This document shows positions 35,810 through 44,636 of a DNA stretch of 64,000 nucleotides, one piece after another. The DNA is from Thermoanaerobacter sp. Lineage in GTDB: Bacteria; Bacillota; Thermoanaerobacteria; Thermoanaerobacterales; Thermoanaerobacteraceae. The DNA lies in NCBI GenBank assembly GCA_014896455.1, contig JADBKJ010000020.1:124001-188000 (forward strand). Reading direction: 5' to 3'. The notes under the pieces are model-generated. The model did no database searches. It saw nothing but the letters and a program-made list of their open reading frames with translations, and was not told where the DNA came from. Position 1 is the first letter of the stretch; each line of letters opens with the position of its first letter. A program made the translations under genes and the position numbers.

Positions 35810-35888
35810 TTGACTTGTTATATTCAATCTTGTATAATATACTCAAAAAAGAGCGGGTAAAAGCCCGTCCCCAATTTGGGACGGTTTT
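35810..35888 (+). promoter_or_regulatory. alaS promoter and short leader with competing hairpins
   Basis: TTGACT (35810-35815) and TATAAT (35833-35838) are 17 bases apart, so transcription should start near 35845. The leader at once forms either a small stem (CGGG 35854-35857 with CCCG 35864-35867) or a terminator (CCGTCCC 35865-35871 with GGGACGG 35878-35884, then T4). The two share bases 35865-35867, so they exclude each other. No T-box motif is present. Attenuation of alaS is an inference. Confidence 0.7.
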
Positions 35889-35913
35889 TATTGTATCAAA
35901 AAGGAGGATTTTT

Positions 35914-38547
35914 ATGGAAAAACTCGGGATGAACGAAATTAGAGAAAAATTTTTAAGCTTTTTTGAAAGCAAAGGGCATCTCAGACTACCAAGTTTTTCT
36001 CTAATTCCTAAAAATGATAAAAGTTTATTATTAATTAATTCTGGAATGGCTCCTTTAAAACCCTATTTTACAGGAAAAGAAATCCCCCCCAGTAAACGAG
36101 TAACTACTTGCCAAAGATGTATAAGGACACCGGATATTGAAAGAGTGGGTAAAACAGCACGTCACGGTACTTTTTTTGAAATGTTGGGTAACTTTTCTTT
36201 TGGTGATTATTTCAAAAAAGAAGCTATTCCATGGGCCTGGGAATTTGTAACAGAAATTTTGAAGTTGCCAGTTGACAGGTTATGGGTATCAATTTATGAG
36301 GAAGACGATGAAGCATTTGAGATTTGGAATAAAATAGTTGGGTTACCTCCTGAAAGAATTGTAAGGATGGGAAAAGAAGATAATTTCTGGGAGATTGGCA
36401 CAGGACCTTGTGGTCCCTCTTCAGAGATTTATTTTGACAGAGGTGAAGAAAAAGGCTGTGGGAAGCCTACATGTGGAGTTGGCTGTGATTGCGATAGATT
36501 TATTGAATTCTGGAATTTAGTTTTTACCCAGTTTAATAAAGACGAACGAGGAAATTATCACAGATTGCCAAATCCAAATATTGATACAGGCATGGGACTT
36601 GAGAGGATAGCGACAATAATGCAGGGAGTCGACAGTATATTTGATGTAGATGTAATAATGGGCATAACTAATATGGTATCTAAGATTGCGGAAGTAGAGT
36701 ATGGAAAAGATGCAGAAAAGGATGTGTCTTTGAGAGTTATCACTGACCATATAAGAGGGATAACTTTCATGATATCAGATGGAATTCTGCCTTCTAATGA
36801 AGGAAGAGGATATGTTCTGAGAAGGCTTTTAAGAAGGGCTGCAAGGCACGGCAAATTGCTGGGGATAAACGATACCTTCTTGTATAAAGTGGTTGATTCA
36901 GTCATAGAAAATTATGGAGAGGCATATCCTGAAATAATTGAGAGAAAGGACTATATAAAGCAAATAATCAAACTGGAAGAAGAAAGATTTAAGGAGACAA
37001 TAGACCAAGGACTTACAATTTTACAAGATTATATAAGCGAACTAAAAGTAAAAGGAAAAACCGCATTAGAAGGTTCTAAAGCTTTTAAACTATACGATAC
37101 CTATGGGTTCCCATTGGATTTAACAAAAGAAATTTTGCAAGAAGCTGGCATTACTGTTGATGAAGAAGGATATACAAAGGAGTTAGAGAAACAAAGGATA
37201 AGAGCGAGAAGCAGCAGAAAAGAAGATAATAGTTTGTGGGAACAAGACATATATTCTACTTTAGGAGATATTAAAACAAAATTTGTGGGATATGATACTT
37301 ATGAAAGCGATTCAAAAGTTTTAGCTATTGTAAAAGATGAAGAGCTTGTTGAGGAAGCAGAAGCTGGAGATGATGTGAGTATCATATTAGATGTTACTCC
37401 TTTTTATGCTGAAAGTGGTGGGCAGATAGGAGACAAAGGAATTTTAGAGAATGAAAATGCTTTGATAAAAGTAAATGACTGTAAAAAAATAGGAGATAAG
37501 TTTATACACACTGGGACAATTGAAAGAGGCTTAATTTCAGTAGGAGATGAAGTAAAAGCTCAAATTGATGTGGTAAGTCGAAGGAATGCTGCAAGAAACC
37601 ACACTGCAACTCATCTTCTTCATAAAGCTCTAAAGGAGATTTTAGGCGACCATGTTCATCAAGCTGGTTCCCTTGTGGCTGATGACCGATTAAGATTTGA
37701 TTTTTCACATTATCAAGCGGTGACTAAAGAAGAGCTGAAGCAAATAGAATATAGGGTTAATGAAAAGATATACCAAAGTTTAAATGTTCATATTGAAGAA
37801 AAAACTTATGATGAAGCAGTGAAAGAAGGGGCTGTTGCGTTATTTACAGAAAAGTATGGTGATAAAGTAAGGGTTGTAAAAATTGATGATTACAGCATGG
37901 AACTTTGTGGTGGAACTCATGTTAAAAATACTAACGAAATAGGGATTTTTAAGATTGTATCTGAGAATGCAGTTGGTGCAGGTTTAAGAAGAATTGAAGC
38001 TTTAACAGGACTTGCTGCAATAGAATATTTAGGAGAGAAAGAAGAAATATTAGAAGAGGCCTCTGATTTATTAAAAGTCCAAGATAGAGAGATAATTTCA
38101 AAAGTTGAGAATTTACAGCAAGTTTTAAAAACAAAAGATAAAGAGATAGAACAATTAAAAATAAAAATGGCGTCTGTTTTGGCTGATAGTTTAATCAATT
38201 CTGCTATTTTATTAGATGGTATAAAAGTAGTGGTTTCAAAGGTTGAAGATTATGATATTGAGGCTTTGAAGGCATTGGGAGATATTTTAAAAGATAAATT
38301 AAAAACTGCTGCAGTAGTATTAGCATCTTCTACCCCAGAAAAAGCTATATTTGTCGGTATGACTACTAAAGATGTTGTTCAAAAAGGGATAGACATGGGA
38401 GCTATTATTAAAGAGGTGTGCAAAGTATCCGAAGGAAATGGCGGTGGAAGACCAGACATGGCTCAAGGAACAGGCAAAAATCTCTCTAAGGTAGATGAAG
38501 CGTTAAACAAAGCGATAGATATTGTAAAAGAACAGTTAAAAAATTGA
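35914..38547 (+). CDS. alaS: Alanyl-tRNA synthetase
   Basis: An 877-residue class II synthetase. It has the catalytic core ([18 protein letters not shown] start, [13 protein letters not shown], and [17 protein letters not shown]), the editing domain with [16 protein letters not shown] and CGGTHVKN, and the C-terminal oligomerisation domain ending [14 protein letters not shown]. The ATG at 35914 is preceded by AAGGAGG. An upstream in-frame extension from 35791 runs through the leader terminator and is rejected. Confidence 0.97.
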   Translation: MEKLGMNEIREKFLSFFESKGHLRLPSFSLIPKNDKSLLLINSGMAPLKPYFTGKEIPPSKRVTTCQRCIRTPDIERVGKTARHGTFFEMLGNFSFGDYFKKEAIPWAWEFVTEILKLPVDRLWVSIYEEDDEAFEIWNKIVGLPPERIVRMGKEDNFWEIGTGPCGPSSEIYFDRGEEKGCGKPTCGVGCDCDRFIEFWNLVFTQFNKDERGNYHRLPNPNIDTGMGLERIATIMQGVDSIFDVDVIMGITNMVSKIAEVEYGKDAEKDVSLRVITDHIRGITFMISDGILPSNEGRGYVLRRLLRRAARHGKLLGINDTFLYKVVDSVIENYGEAYPEIIERKDYIKQIIKLEEERFKETIDQGLTILQDYISELKVKGKTALEGSKAFKLYDTYGFPLDLTKEILQEAGITVDEEGYTKELEKQRIRARSSRKEDNSLWEQDIYSTLGDIKTKFVGYDTYESDSKVLAIVKDEELVEEAEAGDDVSIILDVTPFYAESGGQIGDKGILENENALIKVNDCKKIGDKFIHTGTIERGLISVGDEVKAQIDVVSRRNAARNHTATHLLHKALKEILGDHVHQAGSLVADDRLRFDFSHYQAVTKEELKQIEYRVNEKIYQSLNVHIEEKTYDEAVKEGAVALFTEKYGDKVRVVKIDDYSMELCGGTHVKNTNEIGIFKIVSENAVGAGLRRIEALTGLAAIEYLGEKEEILEEASDLLKVQDREIISKVENLQQVLKTKDKEIEQLKIKMASVLADSLINSAILLDGIKVVVSKVEDYDIEALKALGDILKDKLKTAAVVLASSTPEKAIFVGMTTKDVVQKGIDMGAIIKEVCKVSEGNGGGRPDMAQGTGKNLSKVDEALNKAIDIVKEQLKN

Positions 38548-38554
38548 GAAAAGC

Positions 38555-38584
38555 TTGACTAGCCAAGTAAATATAGGTTATTAT
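38555..38584 (+). promoter_or_regulatory. Sigma-A promoter for ireB
   Basis: TTGACT (38555-38560) and TATTAT (38579-38584) are 18 bases apart, shortly after the alaS stop. Confidence 0.65.
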
Positions 38585-38621
38585 AAAGTTGATGGTAGTT
38601 AAATGTATCTAGAGGTGATAT

Positions 38622-38882
38622 ATGATGGTAAATAAAAACGAACAGACTTTGAGGTATCACGTTACAACTGATAGAAAAACTGTTAAAGAGATATTGACAG
38701 CAGTGTATGAAGCACTTTCTGAAAAAGGTTATAATCCAATTAATCAAATAGTAGGTTATATATTGTCTGGGGACCCTACTTATATAACCAGCCATAAAAA
38801 TGCGAGAAATTTGATAAGAAAGATTGAAAGAGATGAATTAGTAGAAGAACTTTTGAGAGAGTATTTGTCTTCCCAAAAATAA
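38622..38882 (+). CDS. ireB: IreB-family regulatory protein (DUF965, UPF0297)
   Basis: An 86-residue protein with [44 protein letters not shown] and [13 protein letters not shown] spread over its length, matching IreB/YrzL. In Enterococcus, IreB is phosphorylated by the PASTA kinase IreK and affects cephalosporin resistance. The order alaS-ireB-yqgF-DUF1292 is conserved in Firmicutes. An ATG three bases further (38625) is also possible. The element at 38918 lies in the terminator behind it. Confidence 0.92.
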   Translation: MMVNKNEQTLRYHVTTDRKTVKEILTAVYEALSEKGYNPINQIVGYILSGDPTYITSHKNARNLIRKIERDELVEELLREYLSSQK

Positions 38883-38892
38883 GAAAAATGAA

Positions 38893-39206
38893 ATTGCCTC
38901 ACTTTGTGTGAGGCAATCAGTTTGTTGACAAAGTTAAAAAATATTTAAAGGAGATATTTTGCATCGTCGCTCCGATGTTCCAAAGCGACAAAACTAAGCT
39001 CGACCTTCAGGTTCCGGCAGGGTACCGGGCACAATCGGCCTCCTTGCCTCAGGTGCCCGCCTCCGCCCTCCTTGGCTTCGGCCCTGCCTCCACCCTCGGT
39101 CTTGCTAAGTTTTGTTACCGCTTTGTCACAAGTCGCACCGATTGCAAAATATCTCCTTTACGAAAGTTTGTCTACAGTCTGATTGCCTCACTTTGTGTGA
39201 GGCAAT
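38893..39206 (+). mobile_element. CAGACTGTAGACAAA-ended element (264 bp) with exact 25-bp duplication of a terminator
   Basis: The element runs 38918-39181, from CAGTTTGTTGACAAAG to CTACAGTCTG. Its left half and the complement of its right half share the 18-mer TAAAGGAGATATTTTGCA and further blocks (AAAGCG, ACAAAACT, AGC), so the whole sequence can fold back. It is flanked by identical 25-bp repeats (38893-38917, 39182-39206). Each is a perfect hairpin, ATTGCCTCAC and GTGAGGCAAT with a 5-base loop, and the right one is followed by TTTTAG. This is the clearest case of insertion at a terminator with its duplication. Confidence 0.92.
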
Positions 39207-39226
39207 TTTAGAATGGAGAGGTTTCT

Positions 39227-39646
39227 TTGAGGATTATGGGTTTAGATGTGGGGGATAAAACAATCGGGGTGGCTATAAGTGACTTATCAGGTACAATTGC
39301 ACAGGGACTTACTACTATTAAAAGAAGTAGTAACAAAAAAGACTTTGAGAGAATAAAACAAATAATAAATGAATATGAAGTGGGTATGATAATTGTAGGA
39401 TTACCTAAGAATATGAGTGGGACTTTGGGACCACAAGGACAAAAAGTTGTGAGATTTGTTGAACACTTGAAGGAAGCTATTAATATACCAATAATTTTGT
39501 GGGATGAAAGGCTTACTACAGTAGAAGCGGAGAGAGTTTTAATAGAAAAGGCTGATATAAGTAGGGCAAAGAGAAAAGAAGTAATTGATAAGCTGGCTGC
39601 AGTTCTTATACTTCAGAACTACTTAGATTCACAAAAAAATAAATAA
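39227..39646 (+). CDS. yqgF: Putative pre-16S rRNA nuclease / Holliday-junction resolvase-like protein YqgF (RuvX)
   Basis: A 139-residue RNase H-fold nuclease-like protein with [16 protein letters not shown] at the N-terminus, the [14 protein letters not shown] loop, [13 protein letters not shown] and a final Asp in [15 protein letters not shown]. In E. coli the homologue trims the 5' end of 16S rRNA. The start is TTG behind GGAGAGG. The gene is separated from ireB by the inserted element, whose right terminator copy ends 20 bases upstream. Confidence 0.92.
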   Translation: MRIMGLDVGDKTIGVAISDLSGTIAQGLTTIKRSSNKKDFERIKQIINEYEVGMIIVGLPKNMSGTLGPQGQKVVRFVEHLKEAINIPIILWDERLTTVEAERVLIEKADISRAKRKEVIDKLAAVLILQNYLDSQKNK

Positions 39647-39661
39647 ATTTTTATTAAAAAC

Positions 39662-39690
39662 TTGACAGTCTTTTTGGTATGTTATACAAT
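39662..39690 (+). promoter_or_regulatory. Sigma-A promoter for the DUF1292 gene
   Basis: TTGACA (39662-39667) and TACAAT (39685-39690) are 17 bases apart, 36 bases before the start codon. Confidence 0.65.
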
Positions 39691-39725
39691 TACATTATCT
39701 TGAAGTAGAATTGAGGTGAAATAGT

Positions 39726-40013
39726 ATGGAACCAGAAATCATTCAGCTAATCGACGAGCACGGCCATGAAATAGACTTCGAACTTGTAGCATCATTTGAC
39801 CTTGACGATACCAGGTATGCAGTTGTGGTCCCTGTCGATGGTGATGGAGGAGATGCTTACATCCTGAGAGTGGAACAAGATGAAAATGGCAACGATATTT
39901 TTGTAGGGATCGAAGATGAAGATGAGTTCAATGATGCTGTCGAAGCATACAATGAGCTGATGGAAGAGTATGAGGAATATTATGATGATGAAGATTTTGA
40001 CGATAAAAAGTAA
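39726..40013 (+). CDS. DUF1292 (YrzB-like) acidic protein
   Basis: A 95-residue very acidic protein with IIQLIDEHGHEIDFELVASF, YAVVVPVDGDGGDAYILRVEQDE in parts, and a C-terminal run of Glu/Asp/Tyr residues. It belongs to the DUF1292 family, found after yqgF in many Firmicutes; its function is unknown. The GC-richer codon use in the first third is within normal range. Confidence 0.9.
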   Translation: MEPEIIQLIDEHGHEIDFELVASFDLDDTRYAVVVPVDGDGGDAYILRVEQDENGNDIFVGIEDEDEFNDAVEAYNELMEEYEEYYDDEDFDDKK

Positions 40014-40035
40014 ATTAAAATTAGAATGAAATTAA

Positions 40036-40066
40036 TTAAGATATACCGTTTTGGTATATCTTAATT
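40036..40066 (+). terminator. Intrinsic terminator after the DUF1292 gene
   Basis: TTAAGATATACC and GGTATATCTTAA form a 12-bp perfect stem with a 5-base loop, followed by TTTT. Confidence 0.82.
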
Positions 40067-40174
40067 TTATATACCCACAAAATTTAATTTCTATGTAAAA
40101 GAGAAATTGGATTCTCAATTGAAATATCTCTGTCCACTAAAATTTAATATTTGCTAAAAATCGAAAAGAATATT

Positions 40175-40203
40175 TGACAATTGAAAATGAATATCATAAA
40201 CTA
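40175..40203 (+). promoter_or_regulatory. fur-type promoter with a Fur box in the spacer
   Basis: TTGACA (40175-40180) and TAACTA (40198-40203) are 17 bases apart. TGAAAATGAATATCA at 40183-40197 fits the 7-1-7 Fur box TGATAATNATTATCA at 13 of 14 or nearly all fixed positions, depending on the two central mismatches, and fills the spacer. Autoregulation by the following gene is likely. Confidence 0.7.
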
Positions 40204-40235
40204 GTATTAGTTGATATTATTTGGCGGTGATTTAG

Positions 40236-40676
40236 ATGAATGAAATTGAAAAATTTAAAGAAAAATTAAAAGATAAAGGATACAAGTTGACAACTCAAAG
40301 GCGCGTGATATTGGACGTCATTACGGAAAATAGGGATAAACATCTTTCCTCTGAGGAAATATATGACCTTGTAAGGCTAAAATATCCTGAAATAGGGCTT
40401 GCTACAGTATATAGGACCCTTCAGTTATTTGAGGAATTAGGTATTGTTTATAAATTAAATTTTGACGATGGTAGAAATAGATACGAGCTATATCATAATG
40501 AAAACCATCAGCATCATCATTTGATTTGTTTAAAATGCGGAGCAGTTATAGAAATGGAAGGAGACCTTTTGGAGAATTTAGAAGAGGCAATAGAAGAGAC
40601 TAAAGATTTTGAAATAATAGATCATAATGTGAAATTTTTTGGTTATTGTAGCAAATGTAGGAGCAGGTATAATTAA
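40236..40676 (+). CDS. fur: Fur-family metalloregulator
   Basis: A 146-residue regulator with the winged helix KLTTQRRVILDVITEN and ATVYRTLQLFEELGIV, the metal-sensing histidine cluster HQHHHLICLKC and two CxxC zinc motifs (CLKC near residue 99, CSKC near 139). The presence of a Fur box in its promoter favours Fur over PerR or Zur, but the family members are hard to separate by sequence alone. GGCGGTGA precedes the ATG. Confidence 0.87.
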   Translation: MNEIEKFKEKLKDKGYKLTTQRRVILDVITENRDKHLSSEEIYDLVRLKYPEIGLATVYRTLQLFEELGIVYKLNFDDGRNRYELYHNENHQHHHLICLKCGAVIEMEGDLLENLEEAIEETKDFEIIDHNVKFFGYCSKCRSRYN

Positions 40677-40728
40677 ACTCATAGTGAGATTTTGGATTTT
40701 GTTTAAGAAATAATTTACATTAATAGGG

Positions 40729-40757
40729 TTGAAGTATTTTTTCAAATAAAGTATAAT
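40729..40757 (+). promoter_or_regulatory. Sigma-A promoter for the RNase J gene
   Basis: TTGAAG (40729-40734) and TATAAT (40752-40757) are 17 bases apart, leaving a leader of about 80 bases without other recognisable structure. Confidence 0.65.
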
Positions 40758-40847
40758 TTATATTAACTGGTGTAAGGTACGGGTAAGTTTTTTGGGTTTT
40801 TGTGGGAAAATAAAAGCTAAAAATATCTAATGAAAGGAGATAAGTAT

Positions 40848-42512
40848 TTGGCACACAAGGCAAAACTTAAAATCATTCCTTTGGGCGGGTTAAATGAGAT
40901 CGGCAAAAACATGACTGTTTTTGAATTCGGAAACGACATTATAGTTGTGGATTGCGGTCTCGCTTTTCCAGATGATGAAATGTTGGGAATAGATTTGGTC
41001 ATTCCCGACATTACTTATTTATTGAAAAATAGGGAAAAGGTTAAGGCAATTGTTTTAACACATGGTCATGAAGACCATATTGGAGCTTTACCATATGTTT
41101 TAAAGCAACTTAATGTTCCCGTATACGGGACTCGTCTGACTATAGGCTTAGTAGAATATAAGTTAAAAGAGCATGGTATTTTAAAAGATAGTAAATTGAT
41201 AACGGTGAAGACAAGAGAGATTGTCGAAATTGGTCAGTTTAAAGTGGAGTTTATAAGAACCTCTCATAGCATTGCAGATTCTGCGGCTTTAGCTATTCAT
41301 ACTCCTGTTGGGACGGTTTTCCACTCGGGAGATTTCAAAGTAGACTTTACCCCTATAGGGGGAGAAATACCAGACTTACACCGCTTTGCCCAGTTAGGGG
41401 AAAAAGGGGTACTAGTAATGCTATGTGATAGTACCAATATTGAAAGACCGGGTTATACCATGTCAGAAAGGACAGTGGGAGAGACTTTTGACAGTATATT
41501 TAGAAAAGCAGAACAACGAATCATAGTGGCAACTTTTGCTTCTAACATCCACAGAGTTCAACAAATTATAGATTCTGCGCACAAGTATGGAAGAAAGGTT
41601 GCTATTTCAGGCAGAAGCATGTTAAATGTAGTTAATGTAGCGATGGAATTAGGCTATTTAATTGTTCCTGATGGCCTTTTGATTGACATTGATGAAGCCA
41701 ATAAATTGCCTCATGATAAAGTTGTCATTATAACGACAGGCAGCCAAGGGGAACCCATGTCAGCTCTTACTAGAATGGCTTCTTCTGAGCATAAAAAAGT
41801 AGAGATTGTACCGGGAGATACAGTAATAATTTCTGCTTCTGCTATTCCAGGAAATGAAAAACTTATTTCTCGCGTCATCAACCAATTATTTAAAAAAGGT
41901 GCCAATGTAATTTATGAAGCATTGGCAGATATTCACGTATCGGGTCACGCCTGTCAAGAAGAGATTAAGTTACTTCATACACTAATAAAACCTAAATTCT
42001 TCATTCCTGTTCATGGAGAATACAGACATTTAGTTCAGCATGCTAAGCTTGCAGAGACTTTAGGAATGCCTCCACAAAATATCTTTGTGGTAGATAATGG
42101 GACAGTATTAGAGTTTACAAAAAATTCCGGAAGGATTGCAGGAACAGTAACAGCAGGGAAAGTGTTGGTAGATGGCTTGGGAGTTGGAGATGTAGGTAAT
42201 ATCGTTTTAAGAGATAGAAAACATTTGGCTCAAGATGGCTTGTTAGTAGTGGTGGTTACTATTTCTAAAGAGACTGGAGGAATTATAGCTGGCCCCGACA
42301 TAATTTCCAGAGGATTTGTATATGTGAGAGAATCAGAGGATTTAATGGAGGAATCCAAAAATATTGTCAGAGATGTATTATCAAAGTGTGAGAAAGAGGA
42401 AGTTAGTGAATGGGCTACTATAAAATCAATGATAAAAGACAATTTAAGCAGTTTCTTATATGAAAAAACTAAGAGAAATCCTATGATATTGCCAATCATA
42501 ATGGAAATTTAA
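40848..42512 (+). CDS. rnj: Ribonuclease J
   Basis: A 554-residue metallo-beta-lactamase/beta-CASP nuclease for RNA decay and processing (5' exonuclease and endonuclease). It has the metal site LTHGHEDHIGALPY, HSGDFKVD, the beta-CASP region with FASNIHRVQQI, TTGSQGEP and DIHVSGHACQEE. I prefer the TTG at 40848 because AAAGGAGATA lies eight bases upstream; the ATG at 40830 would place that site inside the gene. Family members start close to this position. Confidence 0.94.
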   Translation: MAHKAKLKIIPLGGLNEIGKNMTVFEFGNDIIVVDCGLAFPDDEMLGIDLVIPDITYLLKNREKVKAIVLTHGHEDHIGALPYVLKQLNVPVYGTRLTIGLVEYKLKEHGILKDSKLITVKTREIVEIGQFKVEFIRTSHSIADSAALAIHTPVGTVFHSGDFKVDFTPIGGEIPDLHRFAQLGEKGVLVMLCDSTNIERPGYTMSERTVGETFDSIFRKAEQRIIVATFASNIHRVQQIIDSAHKYGRKVAISGRSMLNVVNVAMELGYLIVPDGLLIDIDEANKLPHDKVVIITTGSQGEPMSALTRMASSEHKKVEIVPGDTVIISASAIPGNEKLISRVINQLFKKGANVIYEALADIHVSGHACQEEIKLLHTLIKPKFFIPVHGEYRHLVQHAKLAETLGMPPQNIFVVDNGTVLEFTKNSGRIAGTVTAGKVLVDGLGVGDVGNIVLRDRKHLAQDGLLVVVVTISKETGGIIAGPDIISRGFVYVRESEDLMEESKNIVRDVLSKCEKEEVSEWATIKSMIKDNLSSFLYEKTKRNPMILPIIMEI

Positions 42513-42526
42513 CCAGGAGGTTCTTA

Positions 42527-42862
42527 ATGATGAACGTATATGACAAAGCTTATGAACTGGCTAATGCCATAAGACAGTTGCCAGAATACAAAGCTTTTAA
42601 AGAGGCGTATCAAAAAATAAATGAAAATGAGCAAAATAAGAAAATGTTAGAGGATTTTAGAAAAAAGCAATTAGAGATTAAAGCTAAAGAGTTGTCAGGT
42701 GAAAAAGTGGATCCTAAAGAAAAAGAAATATTAGAAAAGCTATGGGAGATATTAAATCTTAATCCAGAGTTAAGTTCGTACTTGTCTTTAGAATACACCC
42801 TTGGCAAGATAATGGATGATATACTAAAAATAATCATGGAACCGATGGAGGTGAATAGATGA
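42527..42862 (+). CDS. YlbF/YmcA-family protein
   Basis: A 111-residue helical protein with VYDKAYELANAIRQLPEYKAF split at its start, typical of the YlbF/YmcA (Com_YlbF) family. In Bacillus these proteins form the Y-complex that acts with RNase Y in mRNA processing and biofilm and competence development. Its place after an RNase J gene fits an RNA-turnover role. GGAGG precedes two adjacent ATG codons (42527, 42530). It overlaps queT by four bases. Confidence 0.87.
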   Translation: MMNVYDKAYELANAIRQLPEYKAFKEAYQKINENEQNKKMLEDFRKKQLEIKAKELSGEKVDPKEKEILEKLWEILNLNPELSSYLSLEYTLGKIMDDILKIIMEPMEVNR

Positions 42863-43329
42863 AAAGAATAAATACTAAGTACATTGTAAAAGCAGGAGCC
42901 ATTGCAGCTATTTACTTTGTTGTTACTATTCTTTTGGGCAGTGTTTCTTATGGCCCTATTCAATTTAGAATATCCGAAGCTTTAGTTGTATTACCCATGG
43001 TAGAGCCGGCAGCAATATGGGGGGTTTTTATAGGATGTTTATTAGCCAATATAGGAAGTCCTTTTGGACTTATCGATATTTTAGGTGGAAGTTTAGTGAC
43101 ATTACTTGCTGCGTACCTTACATCAAAAACCAAAACTTTTTACAAAGGCATATTGCCTCCTATAATACTAAATGCTCTTATTGTTTCAATATGGGTAAGT
43201 TATTTTACGAAAATGCCCTATTATCTTGTAGCTTTGTATATCGCTTTAAGTGAAGCTATTGTGACAGGTGTATTTGGGTATGTAGTGATTGCAGCATACA
43301 AAAGATTAAAAGATAAGTATTCTTTATAA
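42859..43329 (+). CDS. queT: QueT-family queuosine-precursor transporter
   Basis: A 156-residue membrane protein with five or six helices and the family signature GPIQFRISEALVVLPMVEP, then GCLLANIGSPFGLIDILGGS. QueT is the substrate-binding S component of an ECF transporter for queuosine precursors. With queA and tgt in the window, the cell can both import and insert the modification. No preQ1 riboswitch is visible upstream. The gene overlaps ylbF, and a repeat element lies directly after it. Confidence 0.88.
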   Translation: MKRINTKYIVKAGAIAAIYFVVTILLGSVSYGPIQFRISEALVVLPMVEPAAIWGVFIGCLLANIGSPFGLIDILGGSLVTLLAAYLTSKTKTFYKGILPPIILNALIVSIWVSYFTKMPYYLVALYIALSEAIVTGVFGYVVIAAYKRLKDKYSL

Positions 43330-43333
43330 AAAC

Positions 43334-43509
43334 AGGTAAGCTGAAGGCTTACTTTAGACTGTAGGCAAGCCTTTTATATAACATGTTGGCATTTTGCATA
43401 AGTGTAGCGACTTGATAGTTTAGTCTGCGATATCACCGGAGCAAACGATGCAAAATGCCAACAACGATAATACTTTGTCTACAGTCTGAGGTAAACGGAA
43501 GGCTTACTT
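43334..43509 (+). mobile_element. Short (134 bp) element of the same family with a 21-bp duplication of a terminator
   Basis: The element runs 43355-43488, from TAGACTGTAGGCAAG to CTTTGTCTACAGTCTG, so its right end matches the longer copies while the middle differs. Inside, TGTTGGCATTTTGCAT and its exact complement form an inner inverted repeat. The flanks, 43334-43354 and 43489-43509, are 21-bp direct repeats with two mismatches. They are copies of the queT terminator stem, and only the right one keeps its TTTTT tail. Confidence 0.85.
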
Positions 43510-43568
43510 GTTTTTATTTTTAATTAATTATATAATTTAGGTATACCTACCCAAGGGAGAGAAATGTA

Positions 43569-44624
43569 ATGAATAATGTCGAATACAAAAGAAAAAGTAG
43601 ATTTGCTGTGGTAATGGCGACTATAATTTTTTTGTTTTTCTCTGTTTTTGTATACTATCAAAGTCTTTTTCAACCAGTAACTACAAAAAGTGATGCGCCT
43701 CAAAAGATTATAAATATTCCAAAAGGGTATTCTACCGTGCAAATAGCTAAGGCGCTAAAGGAGAATAATTTAATTAAGAATGAGTGGTTTTTTATATGGA
43801 GAGCAAAAGTTTTAGGTGCTGATGGAAAATTACAAGCAGGAAAATACCTTTTAAGCCCTAACATGAGTACTGATCAAATAATAGAAAAAATATTTGCAGG
43901 TAAAGTACAAATGGAGACAATAAAAGTGACGATTCCGGAAGGATATACTGTTAAAGATATAGCCGATAAGTTATCGCAATTAGGCTTAGTAAATAAAGAT
44001 AAATTTTTAGAAGTTGCACAAAAAGATACTTTTAACTACGATTTTTTAAAAGACATACCTAAAGATAGACCAAGTAGATTAGAAGGGTATCTTTTTCCCG
44101 ATACTTATCAAATACCTATAGAGGCTGGCGAAAAAGAAATAATAAATATTATGCTTAAAAGGTTTCAACAAGTTTATAATAGTACTATAAAGGATAATGC
44201 AAAATATATAGGAATGACACCTGATCAAATTGTGATAATAGCTTCTATGATAGAAAAAGAGGCTGTGGTAGATAAGGACAGGCCTTTAATTGCAGGTGTT
44301 ATATACAACCGTTTGAAAAAAAATATGAAATTACAAGTAGATGCTACTGTACAATACGCGTTAGGAGAACACAAGGATAAGCTTTTGTACAAAGATTTGG
44401 AGGTAGACTCTCCTTACAATACCTACCAACACTATGGACTTCCTATAGGTCCCATTTGTAATCCTGGACTTAAATCTATTAAAGCAGCTCTTTTTCCAAC
44501 TAAGCATGACTTTTACTATTATGTTGCAAAGCAAGATGGGTCTCACATTTTCAGTATAACTTATGAAGACCATTTAAAAGCTCAGAAAGAAATTGAATCA
44601 AATGAAAATAATAATACAAAATGA
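43569..44624 (+). CDS. mltG: Endolytic transglycosylase MltG (YceG-like)
   Basis: A 351-residue membrane-anchored enzyme that cuts nascent glycan strands during cell-wall growth. It has one N-terminal helix (about residues 14-33), a LysM-like part (IPKGYSTVQIAKALKENNLI) and the YceG catalytic domain with the glutamate in IIASMIEKEAVVDKDRPLIA and QVDATVQYALG. GGGAG precedes the ATG. Confidence 0.93.
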   Translation: MNNVEYKRKSRFAVVMATIIFLFFSVFVYYQSLFQPVTTKSDAPQKIINIPKGYSTVQIAKALKENNLIKNEWFFIWRAKVLGADGKLQAGKYLLSPNMSTDQIIEKIFAGKVQMETIKVTIPEGYTVKDIADKLSQLGLVNKDKFLEVAQKDTFNYDFLKDIPKDRPSRLEGYLFPDTYQIPIEAGEKEIINIMLKRFQQVYNSTIKDNAKYIGMTPDQIVIIASMIEKEAVVDKDRPLIAGVIYNRLKKNMKLQVDATVQYALGEHKDKLLYKDLEVDSPYNTYQHYGLPIGPICNPGLKSIKAALFPTKHDFYYYVAKQDGSHIFSITYEDHLKAQKEIESNENNNTK

Positions 44625-44636
44625 AAGGGTTGAGTT

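Noticed and set aside
35791-35913. N-terminal extension of AlaRS in the same frame
   Set aside because: It runs through the promoter and terminator of the leader; the family start and the ribosome site are at 35914.
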